A stretch of DNA of 64,000 nt from Yamadazyma tenuis (taxonomy: Eukaryota; Ascomycota; Pichiomycetes; Serinales; Debaryomycetaceae): contig NC_089466.1 of NCBI RefSeq assembly GCF_029203305.1, positions 620,001 to 684,000 on the forward strand, read 5' to 3'. Made by a program: the position numbers and the translations under genes. Of this stretch, positions 54,201 through 62,314 are shown in pieces. Below the pieces are notes generated by a model. It made no database searches. It was given only the letters and a program-made list of their open reading frames with translations, and was not told the DNA's origin. Positions within the stretch are counted from its first letter, which is position 1. Every line of letters starts with the position of its first letter.

Positions 54201-54778
54201 GCTTTCCTTGTACGGAACAACTGTTGTGAATCTTCAATGGCCATTTCCTCCTGTTTGAACTTCAGAGCCAGCATGTACACCGCAAAATACTGGTCGTAAC
54301 GTTCTTGGATCGAGTCGAATTGATGTTTCTGACTTTTGTACTTGGCCATTAAGGTGTGCACTTTGGAAACCAACTCTCGTACTGGTTGTGGGTCTACTGA
54401 CATCAAATTGAAGAATGTTTTGAGTAAAACTTCATGTCCATGGGATACACTTTTAAGTAATGGAACGGTTGTTTCTTGATCCAAAATTCCATCATCTGCA
54501 AAACTGGGTAAAAGATACTCGGAAAAGGAGCTCATTGTGGCCTTTATTTCCTCCACACGCTTAGGAAGTCGTTCTGCTTCCTGAAGAAGAACACTTGCCC
54601 AGCTGGAGATGTTGTGCAATTGCCCGTGCAAGTGATTCATAGAGGCTCGAAAACTGGGAGAATCAAGTGCCGCCTCCTTGAACGTAACAGAAATCAACCT
54701 GAAACTCGTCCCTTCGTGGGCCAACAGATCCATTGGTAAATTGTTGGCAGAGGCCGTTTCTGAATTCATTGGTGGCAT
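51218..54778 (-). CDS. SIP3: Lam-family sterol-transfer protein Sip3/Ysp1 (BAR-PH-VASt)
   Basis: The 1186-residue product has an N-terminal BAR-like helical region (about 15-290), a PH domain (about 315-420, EKHGYLMMKTWTKNSLKPIWVKRWAFIS), a GRAM-like region (about 600-690), a VASt/StART-like domain (about 770-935) and a C-terminal membrane segment (about 1000-1025, LLLAIIAVSGLLNLFLI). This is the architecture of Lam1/Lam3 (Ysp1/Sip3), ER proteins at plasma-membrane contact sites that move sterols. S. cerevisiae Sip3 has 1229 residues and Ysp1 1071. CTG yeasts probably have one orthologue, so the symbol is tentative. Two in-frame ATGs at residues 1 and 4 are both possible. Confidence 0.88.
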   Translation of the reverse strand: MPPMNSETASANNLPMDLLAHEGTSFRLISVTFKEAALDSPSFRASMNHLHGQLHNISSWASVLLQEAERLPKRVEEIKATMSSFSEYLLPSFADDGILDQETTVPLLKSVSHGHEVLLKTFFNLMSVDPQPVRELVSKVHTLMAKYKSQKHQFDSIQERYDQYFAVYMLALKFKQEEMAIEDSQQLFRTRKAYLHASLDLAVLLDEISTELDTHFIDIGNKIWLQAVTNEGVFGFLEVFRTTTLKIERTKSWANAYSRATKLFIQDIQAARKQIEESTIELFDPSTRPEDYDASLISQYTLNQIDEPSFEKHGYLMMKTWTKNSLKPIWVKRWAFISGGVFGMLILSPSKTFVQETDKIGVVLMNIRYAAQEDRRFCFEVRTSDQVIVLQAESLIDLKSWLKVFENEKSRVSLEDKDSTVFIVASSRFPPLITEFASTMDTVVDKQMLKTKIKNDDGRTVSSNTLSTKIKPHEKYFQKYLYYQIPLFKPPLVTSNTKTAILANSIASSAPVPSALTANLWGSVNWGVYYLYNGMAYQAETQKYPAGPSLFRAFDFNTKSLIRNNRSESYPDFLVSQDIEMKSLFESEVAPDEYCLVSFNCLWSPNANQELCSRMFITDRSVFLCNQVSGFRSLLASKIGGLVAVELRVREDHEELTVHLLNDSVVVKIYLEDGQLIYRYLQFLISNKESETPKTFNETVIGLVEISKAYQQEKSMLSLLHAPSVDDSLRTLQLKEKPASSDNLRLDYSNEYSVHYEKEYPVSAKAMCHIMLGDDSHFFLQTSALSASAVLKGPWTRLSDGKLINTFDYRFPRVFQGLGKFMGVLTIEKMVENVYYNITLEKKYFYFYGAKMSAQVRFVINASNSSNCIVHTYSAIQFFGVSPLNLPLKPALRRFQISETNKQHQWLKRVIKTLGDKGQVGKAIYLYGSISVADVQQNMEAPVCSIDVRLVVYLLVVKPLIEFIVSMKQKWLQVLAFIFGYAKEITGQRLLLAIIAVSGLLNLFLISKTSISYWTAQQAHNKALKIFNSQPIMLERAVYLKDIQELTFQDSSIGAGESQSLESFNKASFIRNVGSYVDLEQEYIDADIRESAMGLKRSFEEIGVKRHKVLMELRILNDMEKEVANAEYRNWLVSELRKCERFKKTAAANALSDLGAENVSFVEEGMKSIDEYCRGCLEDYKGLHLV

Positions 54779-55221
54779 GGGTTAGTGACTAGAGTGTTTT
54801 CCGAGAAGATACGATAAATGTCGCGCGCGGCCGCCGGCCTGGGTGGTTGCAAAACACATACCACAACTATTAGAGTATAGGGAAATGTTGGTGCCAACCG
54901 TATGCTTTTCGACTTGTGTGTGGGAGATGACGAAATACACAATGAAGTGGATGTGTGACTTTGGGTGATCCAGCTCGTATAGATCCAATTTTTACCAGTA
55001 CCTGGCTGGTACACCATGAGGATCGTTCTACACTAAGCCATTGTATACATCATACCGTTGTAGCCAACATACAGCACCCATATATCCAGGACAACCTCAT
55101 TCTATCTCGCTGCATTAATAAGTCTAATAAGTCTCCGAAATCCGTTTCTCTGCGGGAGATAATTTTTAGGTGTAAACAACGCGCATTAAATCAAAACAGC
55201 TTTTCTCAACTGTTTAGAATC
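54779..55221. promoter_or_regulatory. Divergent promoter region (SIP3 / SMC2)
   Basis: These 443 bp separate divergent starts. Near SIP3 is a GC-rich block at 54821-54840 that contains GCGGCCGC (54827-54834). ACGCGC (55179-55184), an MCB-like element, is close to the SMC2 start. The frame of SMC2 extends upstream through this region without a stop, but there is no SMC-like sequence there. Confidence 0.45.
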
Positions 55222-58200
55222 ATGAAGGTGGAAGAGTTGATTATCGACGGATTCAAGTCTTATGCTACGCGTACGGTGATTTCGGGCTGGGACTCTCTGT
55301 TTAATGCCATAACCGGTTTGAATGGATCTGGAAAGTCCAACATCTTGGATGCGATATGTTTTGTGTTGGGAATTGCATCTATGACCACTGTGAGAGCACA
55401 GAATCTTCAAGATTTGATTTACAAAAGAGGTCAAGCCGGGGTGACAAAAGCCAGTGTTACTATTGTGTTTGACAACTCGGAGGTATCAAAGTCTCCTATT
55501 GGGTTCGAAAATTGCCCCAAGATCAGTGTCACTAGACAGATTATTCTTGGAGGTACTTCAAAGTACCTTATCAATGGACACAAGGCACAACAACAAACGG
55601 TTTTGAATTTGTTCCAATCCGTCCAGTTAAATATCAATAACCCCAATTTCTTGATTATGCAGGGGAAAATCACCAAGGTTTTGAACATGAAACCATCGGA
55701 AATTTTGTCCTTGATTGAGGAAGCTGCAGGCACAAGGACTTTTGAGGACAGAAAAGACAAAGCTCAAAGGACTATGTCCAAAAAGGAGGCTAAATTGACC
55801 GAAATTCGAACCTTGTTGCAGGAAGAAATTGAACCCAAACTTGAGAAACTCCGGTCTCAGAAGAGAACTTTCTTGGAATACCAACAAACACAATCAGATT
55901 TGGAAAACCTTTCTAGAGTTTTGGCTGCTTACAGTTATGTAGAAAACTCAAGAATATTTGATGAACATCTGAGGCTTCTTAGTGAACGAGAAAATATAAT
56001 GAGTGGATTGAATAATGATGTCGATAGAATCAAGATAGAAGTCGAAAACTTAAACAGAGATTTAATTCAGGTAAAAGAACAGAGAGAACAAGAAATGAAG
56101 AAAGATGGAAAGATCAAGGAGTTGGAAAAACTGGAAATGCAACTCTCTGAAGAAGTCACCAGGCTGAATACTTCCAAGGATATCACTGAAGACAACTTGG
56201 AAGAAGAACAGAAGAAATTGAAAAAGCTTGAGTCCCAAATCTTGACTTTGCAAAGTACCATTGAAAACAGCGATGATCTTTACAAAAACCAAGAGAAGGC
56301 ATACAAGGATGCTAAGAGCAACTTGGCTTTATTAAAAGATGAGTTCAATAAGAAGGAAGAATTATTGAACAGTTTGTCAACAGGAATTTCTACCAAAGGT
56401 TCGGGCTCTGTGGGATACATGGCTCAATTAAAAGAGGTCAAAGACAGGTTGAATGATTCCACCACTCTAATAAAGCTGTCTCAATTGAAAATTGAACATC
56501 TAAGCAAACAGTTAAAAGAGGATAAATCAAAATTGAGTTCTGCAAAATCAGAATACGAACAATTGACTAAGGATATTGAAGTGTTCAAAAAAAAGGTAGA
56601 ATTGAAGGAGCAAGAGTTGATCGAGCTTGGCTATAATCCTCAGAGGGTCAGTGAACTCAAGAATGAGGGGAAGGCTTTACAAAATCACCTCAGCAAGGCT
56701 AACACTCAGTTGGATTACTTAAGAAGGGAAGTTGGTAATGTTGAATTTCATTATTCGAAACCATACCCAAATTTCAATCCATCGGTTGTTAAAGGTACTG
56801 CAGTACAATTGTTCAACTTACAAGAAGGGCAAGATGAAAAGGCCATGGCATTACAGATTTGTGCTGGAGCTCGATTATATAATGTCGTTGTGGAAAACTC
56901 AGACGACGCATCCCAATTATTGGAGAAAGGTCAATTGCGTAAACGTGTAACCATTATTCCATTGGACAAAATTCATCCAAGAACCGTTAACAACGATGTT
57001 GTTAAATATGCCAAAACTGTTTGCCCTGGACAAGTTGAAATTGCCATCAACTTGATTGACTATGACAATGATTTGTTGAAGGCCATGCAATTTATTTTTG
57101 GCACCACGTTTATCTGTGATTCTCCAGATGTTGCTAAAGCCATTACTTTCGACCCAAAAATTAGATCAAGATCTATTACTTTGGAAGGTGATATTTATGA
57201 CCCAGAAGGTAATCTTTCTGGTGGATCTAGAAAGAATACTTCCTCGTTATTGATCACCATGCAAAAATTCAATAATGTCCAAAAAGAGGTTAGTGAATTA
57301 AACAGACGGTTATCCAAAATCCAAGAAGAATTAGCATACTTTGATAAACTCAGTGAACAAACCAGAGTACTACAGAATGAACTCAATTTGGGTAAGCAGG
57401 AATTGGTAATATTGAACAAAAAATTGGATAACAATCAAGCGACAATCATTGTTAGAGACTACGAACAGAAGCAGCAAGAAGTTGAGAACTTGAAACAGAG
57501 TATCCAACGAGAGCAAGGGACATCTGATGGGTACAAAAAAGATATCAAGCAGATTGAAATTGATATGAAGGAATTCAACAATGACAAGGGAAGTAAGTTG
57601 AAGCAATTGGAGCAAGAGGTTTCTAAATTGAGAGAACAGGTTGTTTCCAAGGAGGAGGATATTAATTCCAAAGAAGAGCAATTCCAAAACATTAGCATTG
57701 AATCTGAACAACGTCAAAGTGAATTGGATTCATTAAAGGAATCGGTGGGTATCAGCAAGGGTTTGATCGAAGAAAATTCTGCAAAACTCAATCAAATATC
57801 TATCAAAATTGAAGAGCTCAACCAAAAGAGTGTTGAGGTTAAAGCTAAATTGGAAGATGAAAAGGCAAACTTGTTGGGCCTTAACGAAGAAATGAATGAG
57901 CTAACTAAGGTCATACAAAATAAGAATGACGAGTTGAATAATGCAGAGTTATCGATTCAAAAGTTGAATCACGATTTGGAAAAATCTAGTGCAGCTACCA
58001 AGGGCTTGAAGCATAAACTTGACGAGTTAATCAAAAACTATGACTGGGTTACTGACTCCAACATTGTGAATAAGCTCATACAAGAGTATCCTAATTTTAA
58101 TGTCGAGAAAAACACCGAACATATTGCCATTTTGGATGAAAAGTTCCAGGATATGAAGCGTAAGGTGAACCCCAACATCATGAGTATGATCGACAATGTA

Positions 58201-58734
58201 GAAAAAAAGGAAGCATCTTTGAAACACATGATCAGGACCATTGAAAAAGACAAGTCCAAGATCATCAACACAATTGAAAAATTGAACGGATATAAGCGTG
58301 ATACTTTGAATAGTACATACGCCAAGGTTTCTGTGGATTTTGGTAACATTTTTTCAGACTTACTTCCCGGTTCATTTGCGAAATTGGTTCCTTTGAATGC
58401 TGAAGACGTTACCAAAGGCCTTGAGGTTAAAGTTAAGTTAGGTCAAGTGTGGAAAGAGAGTTTGGTAGAATTATCTGGAGGACAACGGTCATTGATTGCA
58501 TTATCATTGATTATGGCTCTTTTGCAATTCAAGCCGGCCCCAATGTACATATTGGATGAGGTGGATGCTGCATTGGATTTATCACACACTCAAAATATTG
58601 GACATTTGATCAAGACCAGGTTCAAAGGGTCTCAATTTATTGTTGTTTCCTTGAAAGAAGGAATGTTTACAAATGCCAACAGAGTTTTTAGAACAAGATT
58701 CCAAGATGGTACTTCTGTCGTCTCTGTTTTGTAG
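55222..58734 (+). CDS. SMC2: Condensin subunit Smc2
   Basis: The 1170-residue product is a structural maintenance of chromosomes ATPase. It starts MKVEELIIDGFKSYATRTVI, has Walker A GLNGSGKS at 32-39 and the Smc2-typical VRAQNLQDLIYKRGQAGVTKA. The coiled coils (about 170-510 and 675-1030) flank the hinge (about 515-670, including GTAVQLFNL and ARLYNVVVEN). The C-terminal head has LSGGQRSL (from 1084) and the Walker B DEVDAALD (1112-1119). Length equals S. cerevisiae Smc2 (1170). The ATG at 55222 gives exactly this length; the further upstream frame is not conserved. Condensin compacts mitotic chromosomes. Confidence 0.97.
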   Translation: MKVEELIIDGFKSYATRTVISGWDSLFNAITGLNGSGKSNILDAICFVLGIASMTTVRAQNLQDLIYKRGQAGVTKASVTIVFDNSEVSKSPIGFENCPKISVTRQIILGGTSKYLINGHKAQQQTVLNLFQSVQLNINNPNFLIMQGKITKVLNMKPSEILSLIEEAAGTRTFEDRKDKAQRTMSKKEAKLTEIRTLLQEEIEPKLEKLRSQKRTFLEYQQTQSDLENLSRVLAAYSYVENSRIFDEHLRLLSERENIMSGLNNDVDRIKIEVENLNRDLIQVKEQREQEMKKDGKIKELEKLEMQLSEEVTRLNTSKDITEDNLEEEQKKLKKLESQILTLQSTIENSDDLYKNQEKAYKDAKSNLALLKDEFNKKEELLNSLSTGISTKGSGSVGYMAQLKEVKDRLNDSTTLIKLSQLKIEHLSKQLKEDKSKLSSAKSEYEQLTKDIEVFKKKVELKEQELIELGYNPQRVSELKNEGKALQNHLSKANTQLDYLRREVGNVEFHYSKPYPNFNPSVVKGTAVQLFNLQEGQDEKAMALQICAGARLYNVVVENSDDASQLLEKGQLRKRVTIIPLDKIHPRTVNNDVVKYAKTVCPGQVEIAINLIDYDNDLLKAMQFIFGTTFICDSPDVAKAITFDPKIRSRSITLEGDIYDPEGNLSGGSRKNTSSLLITMQKFNNVQKEVSELNRRLSKIQEELAYFDKLSEQTRVLQNELNLGKQELVILNKKLDNNQATIIVRDYEQKQQEVENLKQSIQREQGTSDGYKKDIKQIEIDMKEFNNDKGSKLKQLEQEVSKLREQVVSKEEDINSKEEQFQNISIESEQRQSELDSLKESVGISKGLIEENSAKLNQISIKIEELNQKSVEVKAKLEDEKANLLGLNEEMNELTKVIQNKNDELNNAELSIQKLNHDLEKSSAATKGLKHKLDELIKNYDWVTDSNIVNKLIQEYPNFNVEKNTEHIAILDEKFQDMKRKVNPNIMSMIDNVEKKEASLKHMIRTIEKDKSKIINTIEKLNGYKRDTLNSTYAKVSVDFGNIFSDLLPGSFAKLVPLNAEDVTKGLEVKVKLGQVWKESLVELSGGQRSLIALSLIMALLQFKPAPMYILDEVDAALDLSHTQNIGHLIKTRFKGSQFIVVSLKEGMFTNANRVFRTRFQDGTSVVSVL

Positions 58735-59045
58735 TATACAGTGTAATATATAATTAAATACTTCTACGGTCAATCTTAATGTAAACCTTTGATTTTCGCA
58801 AAATCAGTACATTTTACATCAAATATAGAAGTACAAAAAAATCATTCAAAACAGAGTCAGAAAAATTATATGTTTCTAAGTAAGTAAAAAACCAGAGCAA
58901 TTTTCCAAGGTTATAACCATGCTATAATATTTAATGTTTTGCAAAAGGTCTTAAATTACACAATTTGCGGCAATTAGAGTTATTACAGGCACTGGCCGCG
59001 TTTGGCGCGACCAAAAAAACTAACCTCATCACAAGCTTCTTATAG
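58735..59045. other. Intergenic, DSS1 promoter
   Basis: This 311-bp stretch lies between SMC2 and DSS1, which run in the same direction. It is AT-rich except for TTTGGCGCGACC at 59001-59012, which resembles a cell-cycle (E2F/MBF-like) site. No gene is seen. Confidence 0.4.
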
Positions 59046-62000
59046 ATGCTTAGGATATTAAGACTTAGGACTACGCCGGTAGGGCTAAGATGCCTTTCAC
59101 AAAGCAAATACACATATAGAAGACATGCTGATGAACTAACACCAGAGGAGCTCAAAGCCAAATCATTGTCTTTTCTCAAGGACCTTGATGACATTAGAAA
59201 CAAGACTTCAGGAACCTCGAAAAATACAACGAATCAATGGAAGGAGACAGCTACTCACGAGGAAGTGAAGCAGATAATTAACACATCCCGAGGGAAACCA
59301 AAATTTGTTGACCTAGAGAACAAGGGTTTAAATTTAAATCTTCTGAACAAGCAGTTAGTTGAACAAATCATAAAAAATCTGGAGTACAGAGTCAGCCGAA
59401 GACTTGATAGAATTTCCCAGAAGTGGAGAACAAAGTTCTCTGAGATCGTGGAAAGTTTTCCAGATTCGATATTCGAAGGTAAAAAAGGATCTCGAGAGGC
59501 TATTATCCAAAGGGAGTTCAAAGACGAATTTAAAAATGCACATATAGCAGCTAGCAGGGCTGGTAAGCCTTTATCCATCGGGGATTTGGTGATCATAGAT
59601 GAAGGGAGCACAGATTTCTTCCTCGTGGTTGCATGTCCTCGTAGCTTTGATGCCACAAATTACACCTTCATCAATAGTAAAGGTAGAATTATATTTGGGC
59701 CCAGCGTGATGATACGATTCAGAATCCCGAGTTTTTTACCAAAACATTTCCATCCAATCTTGGAGAGCATGGTCATGCTAGAAGAAAAGACTTTGGATAT
59801 CGCACCCATTGGGGTGGTTGATAAAGAGGTCTCAAGGTCTGAGGAAGCTAGACCTGTAGAGCTTAGAAAAAATGGAACCACGAGAAAAACCCTTGAGCAT
59901 TTGGACAACTCTGCGTTCGAAATCACTGAAGAAGATGAGTTTATTACTGCTCAAACTTCTTCATCTTTGTTGAAGAATAGTGCTGTGAATACGTTCGTTG
60001 TTCCACCAAGTGCAAGAGAATTGTACTCTAGTTTATTAACACAATTATCCATTGACAGCATGACCAAATTCAAGAGCATGTCTTTGAAGTTGGAATTGAT
60101 TCATCGAGCACTACAGTATGATGAATCAGATGCGCTCAATGTGTCACCCAGAATCGTATCAATCTTTCAAATCCTTTACTTAATTCAGGATCGAGGAACT
60201 GGTCCGTCGGTGAGTGGATTGAGTCATTTTCGGCAAAAGCACCTCGATTGGTTCAGACGAGACATCGGTAAGGTGTTTCTGCTAAAAGGGGGCGAGGAGG
60301 AATCACTGTTGGGAAAGATAATCCGCAAACCAGATAAGCAAGTCGATTATATTGAGAGATCTCAATACGATTTGTCTCTGTACTTTGCCATAATTCTTTT
60401 GCTCAGAAAACAGACAAGATTGTGGAAAATCAACGAGCAGAATCTGATAAACCCAGTCACAAGCATCATTATTCTTCCTCTCTCCAACAAAGTTGGGAAG
60501 GATGTGTTGGCTAGTAGATTGAAATCAGCAGATGGGAATGTAATTAACCACATTATTAAAAAACTTAATGGCAACACCAATGATCCCAAACCGAAGTTCT
60601 ATGATGAAACCATTGAGCTTTTGAAAGATTTCATTATAGACAATTTGAGAAATGATTTCGAATTAGAGTCGTTATGTGCCAGCTTGGTCAGAAAAATTGG
60701 GCCTCATTTGCCTAGTTATACTGAATACTCTTACGAATATGGAAGATCTAAGGCATATGATATCTTGCAAGCTCTTGGTGAAACTGAATACGATAATCCT
60801 GCAAGATGGTCTTGGGGATTAGAGTTGAACAGCATTGGCGATGCCGTCAATAAAGAGTATTACGACTTCCTTCAAAAAAGCCACGAAGCAGGCACTTCAA
60901 ATTCTTTGGATGATTTCTATGACGAAGATCCTATTAAGGACCACAGAGAGGACTACAGAGAACCAATTTTCTGCATTGACTCAGAGTCAGCGCACGAGAT
61001 TGATGACGGAATTTCTCTCAAAGAGCACCTGGATAAGTATACGGTGTCCATTCATATTGCCAATCCGACATCATTTATCAAGCCGCGGTCAAATTTGAGT
61101 CAAATTGCGTTTAGTAAAGGAACTACTTCATATTTGCCTGAAGGACCCATCAAAATGTTCCCTGATTTCGTCAGTGATCTCAGTGGATTGGGAGTCAATG
61201 GCCAGACCACAAGAACGTTTGGAATAGAATACGATATTCCCAAAAATTTCCAAGAAATGGAGTTGAAGAGTCTCCAAAAGAATATCCAGGATTCCGGCAG
61301 GATCAAGTTCTACAACACTTACAACTACCCAGAAGGTTACACCTATAAGCACGTAGACAAAATTCTTAGTGGTGAAGTTGCAGACTCGCACTTCGATACT
61401 TTGAAGACGTTAAGAGATATAAGTGCTACACTCAAGAAAATAAGAGTAGAGACTGGTGCAGCTCAGGACTTTGGAATGAATAACACTGAATTAAAAGTTC
61501 AATATTGTGAAGACTCCAAACCTGATGAGTTTCGGGTTGGGGAAGACGGGTACACCCTCAGAGTCAAAAACGTGGAAATATTTCTCGGGAACCCTGAACT
61601 GTCACTCGAATCGACTTTGCTTGTAAGTGAAATGATGATCGCTGCAAACCATCTCACCAGTCGGATTGGACGTCAATTGGGGTTGCCATTGATCTATCGA
61701 AACCAGAAGAGAAACCTCAGTGCTGAGATTTTGCAGCAAATGAAGGAATTGTCGGGAGGTGACTTTCATGATCGAAGTCGAGTCCTCCTGTTAATGAACA
61801 GTGCTAAGATAGATATGATCAACCAGGGTCATGAATCTCTTGGCTTGGGTAGCTATTCACAAATAACTTCTCCATTAAGAAGATACACAGACATGGTAAA
61901 TCAATGGATGTTCCAAAGTCATTTCCGTCAAGAAACCTGCGAGCTTAGTGTCAGTAACATTGTTAACCACTTGCAAGCCAAAGAAATCATTAACAAGCAG

Positions 62001-62303
62001 TTCGATCAAGTGTCTCAGAGATTCTGGAAAGGCATCTTTTTAAGAGAATATTTCCGGATAAGAAATGAAATTGGCGCAGCCGATGAGATGTCATTCAAAG
62101 TGTTCCTCGGGAAGCATTTGAGTAAGGATAAGTTACAAATTGCCTTGGAAAACTTTTCCAATTTCAAAACAGTGTTGAAAATAGATGAAACAGTACCATT
62201 TGATATGACGACCGTTGAACTTAATGCTCTGGGTAATCTTGATATTACCCGAATTGATTTCATTGAAAATGAATTAATCTTTGAGCTTGTAAATAGCGCA
62301 TAA
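59046..62303 (+). CDS. DSS1: Mitochondrial 3'-5' exoribonuclease Dss1 (mtEXO, RNB family)
   Basis: The 1085-residue product is the RNase II-type nuclease of the mitochondrial degradosome, working with the Suv3 helicase. A basic presequence (MLRILRLRTTPVGLRCLSQS) is followed by a poorly conserved N-terminal part. The RNB catalytic domain (about 630-1000) begins with the Asp-rich active site at about 641-655 (CIDSESAHEIDDGISL). It contains FPDFVSDLSGLGVNGQTTR and the YSQITSPLRRYTDMVNQW motif that positions the RNA. S. cerevisiae Dss1 has 969 residues, so this copy is slightly long, mainly in the N-terminal part. A perfect 8-bp inverted repeat spans its stop codon. Confidence 0.93.
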   Translation: MLRILRLRTTPVGLRCLSQSKYTYRRHADELTPEELKAKSLSFLKDLDDIRNKTSGTSKNTTNQWKETATHEEVKQIINTSRGKPKFVDLENKGLNLNLLNKQLVEQIIKNLEYRVSRRLDRISQKWRTKFSEIVESFPDSIFEGKKGSREAIIQREFKDEFKNAHIAASRAGKPLSIGDLVIIDEGSTDFFLVVACPRSFDATNYTFINSKGRIIFGPSVMIRFRIPSFLPKHFHPILESMVMLEEKTLDIAPIGVVDKEVSRSEEARPVELRKNGTTRKTLEHLDNSAFEITEEDEFITAQTSSSLLKNSAVNTFVVPPSARELYSSLLTQLSIDSMTKFKSMSLKLELIHRALQYDESDALNVSPRIVSIFQILYLIQDRGTGPSVSGLSHFRQKHLDWFRRDIGKVFLLKGGEEESLLGKIIRKPDKQVDYIERSQYDLSLYFAIILLLRKQTRLWKINEQNLINPVTSIIILPLSNKVGKDVLASRLKSADGNVINHIIKKLNGNTNDPKPKFYDETIELLKDFIIDNLRNDFELESLCASLVRKIGPHLPSYTEYSYEYGRSKAYDILQALGETEYDNPARWSWGLELNSIGDAVNKEYYDFLQKSHEAGTSNSLDDFYDEDPIKDHREDYREPIFCIDSESAHEIDDGISLKEHLDKYTVSIHIANPTSFIKPRSNLSQIAFSKGTTSYLPEGPIKMFPDFVSDLSGLGVNGQTTRTFGIEYDIPKNFQEMELKSLQKNIQDSGRIKFYNTYNYPEGYTYKHVDKILSGEVADSHFDTLKTLRDISATLKKIRVETGAAQDFGMNNTELKVQYCEDSKPDEFRVGEDGYTLRVKNVEIFLGNPELSLESTLLVSEMMIAANHLTSRIGRQLGLPLIYRNQKRNLSAEILQQMKELSGGDFHDRSRVLLLMNSAKIDMINQGHESLGLGSYSQITSPLRRYTDMVNQWMFQSHFRQETCELSVSNIVNHLQAKEIINKQFDQVSQRFWKGIFLREYFRIRNEIGAADEMSFKVFLGKHLSKDKLQIALENFSNFKTVLKIDETVPFDMTTVELNALGNLDITRIDFIENELIFELVNSA

Positions 62304-62314
62304 CCCGTTATGCG
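62297..62314. repeat. Perfect inverted repeat spanning the DSS1 stop codon
   Basis: CGCATAAC and GTTATGCG are exact reverse complements separated by CC, with the TAA stop inside the left arm. The RNA could form an 8-bp hairpin at the end of the reading frame. Confidence 0.7.

Noticed and set aside
54955..55221. 89-codon N-terminal extension of SMC2
   Set aside because: SMC2 proteins start at the MKVEELIIDGFKSY sequence, and the ATG at 55222 gives exactly 1170 residues as in S. cerevisiae.
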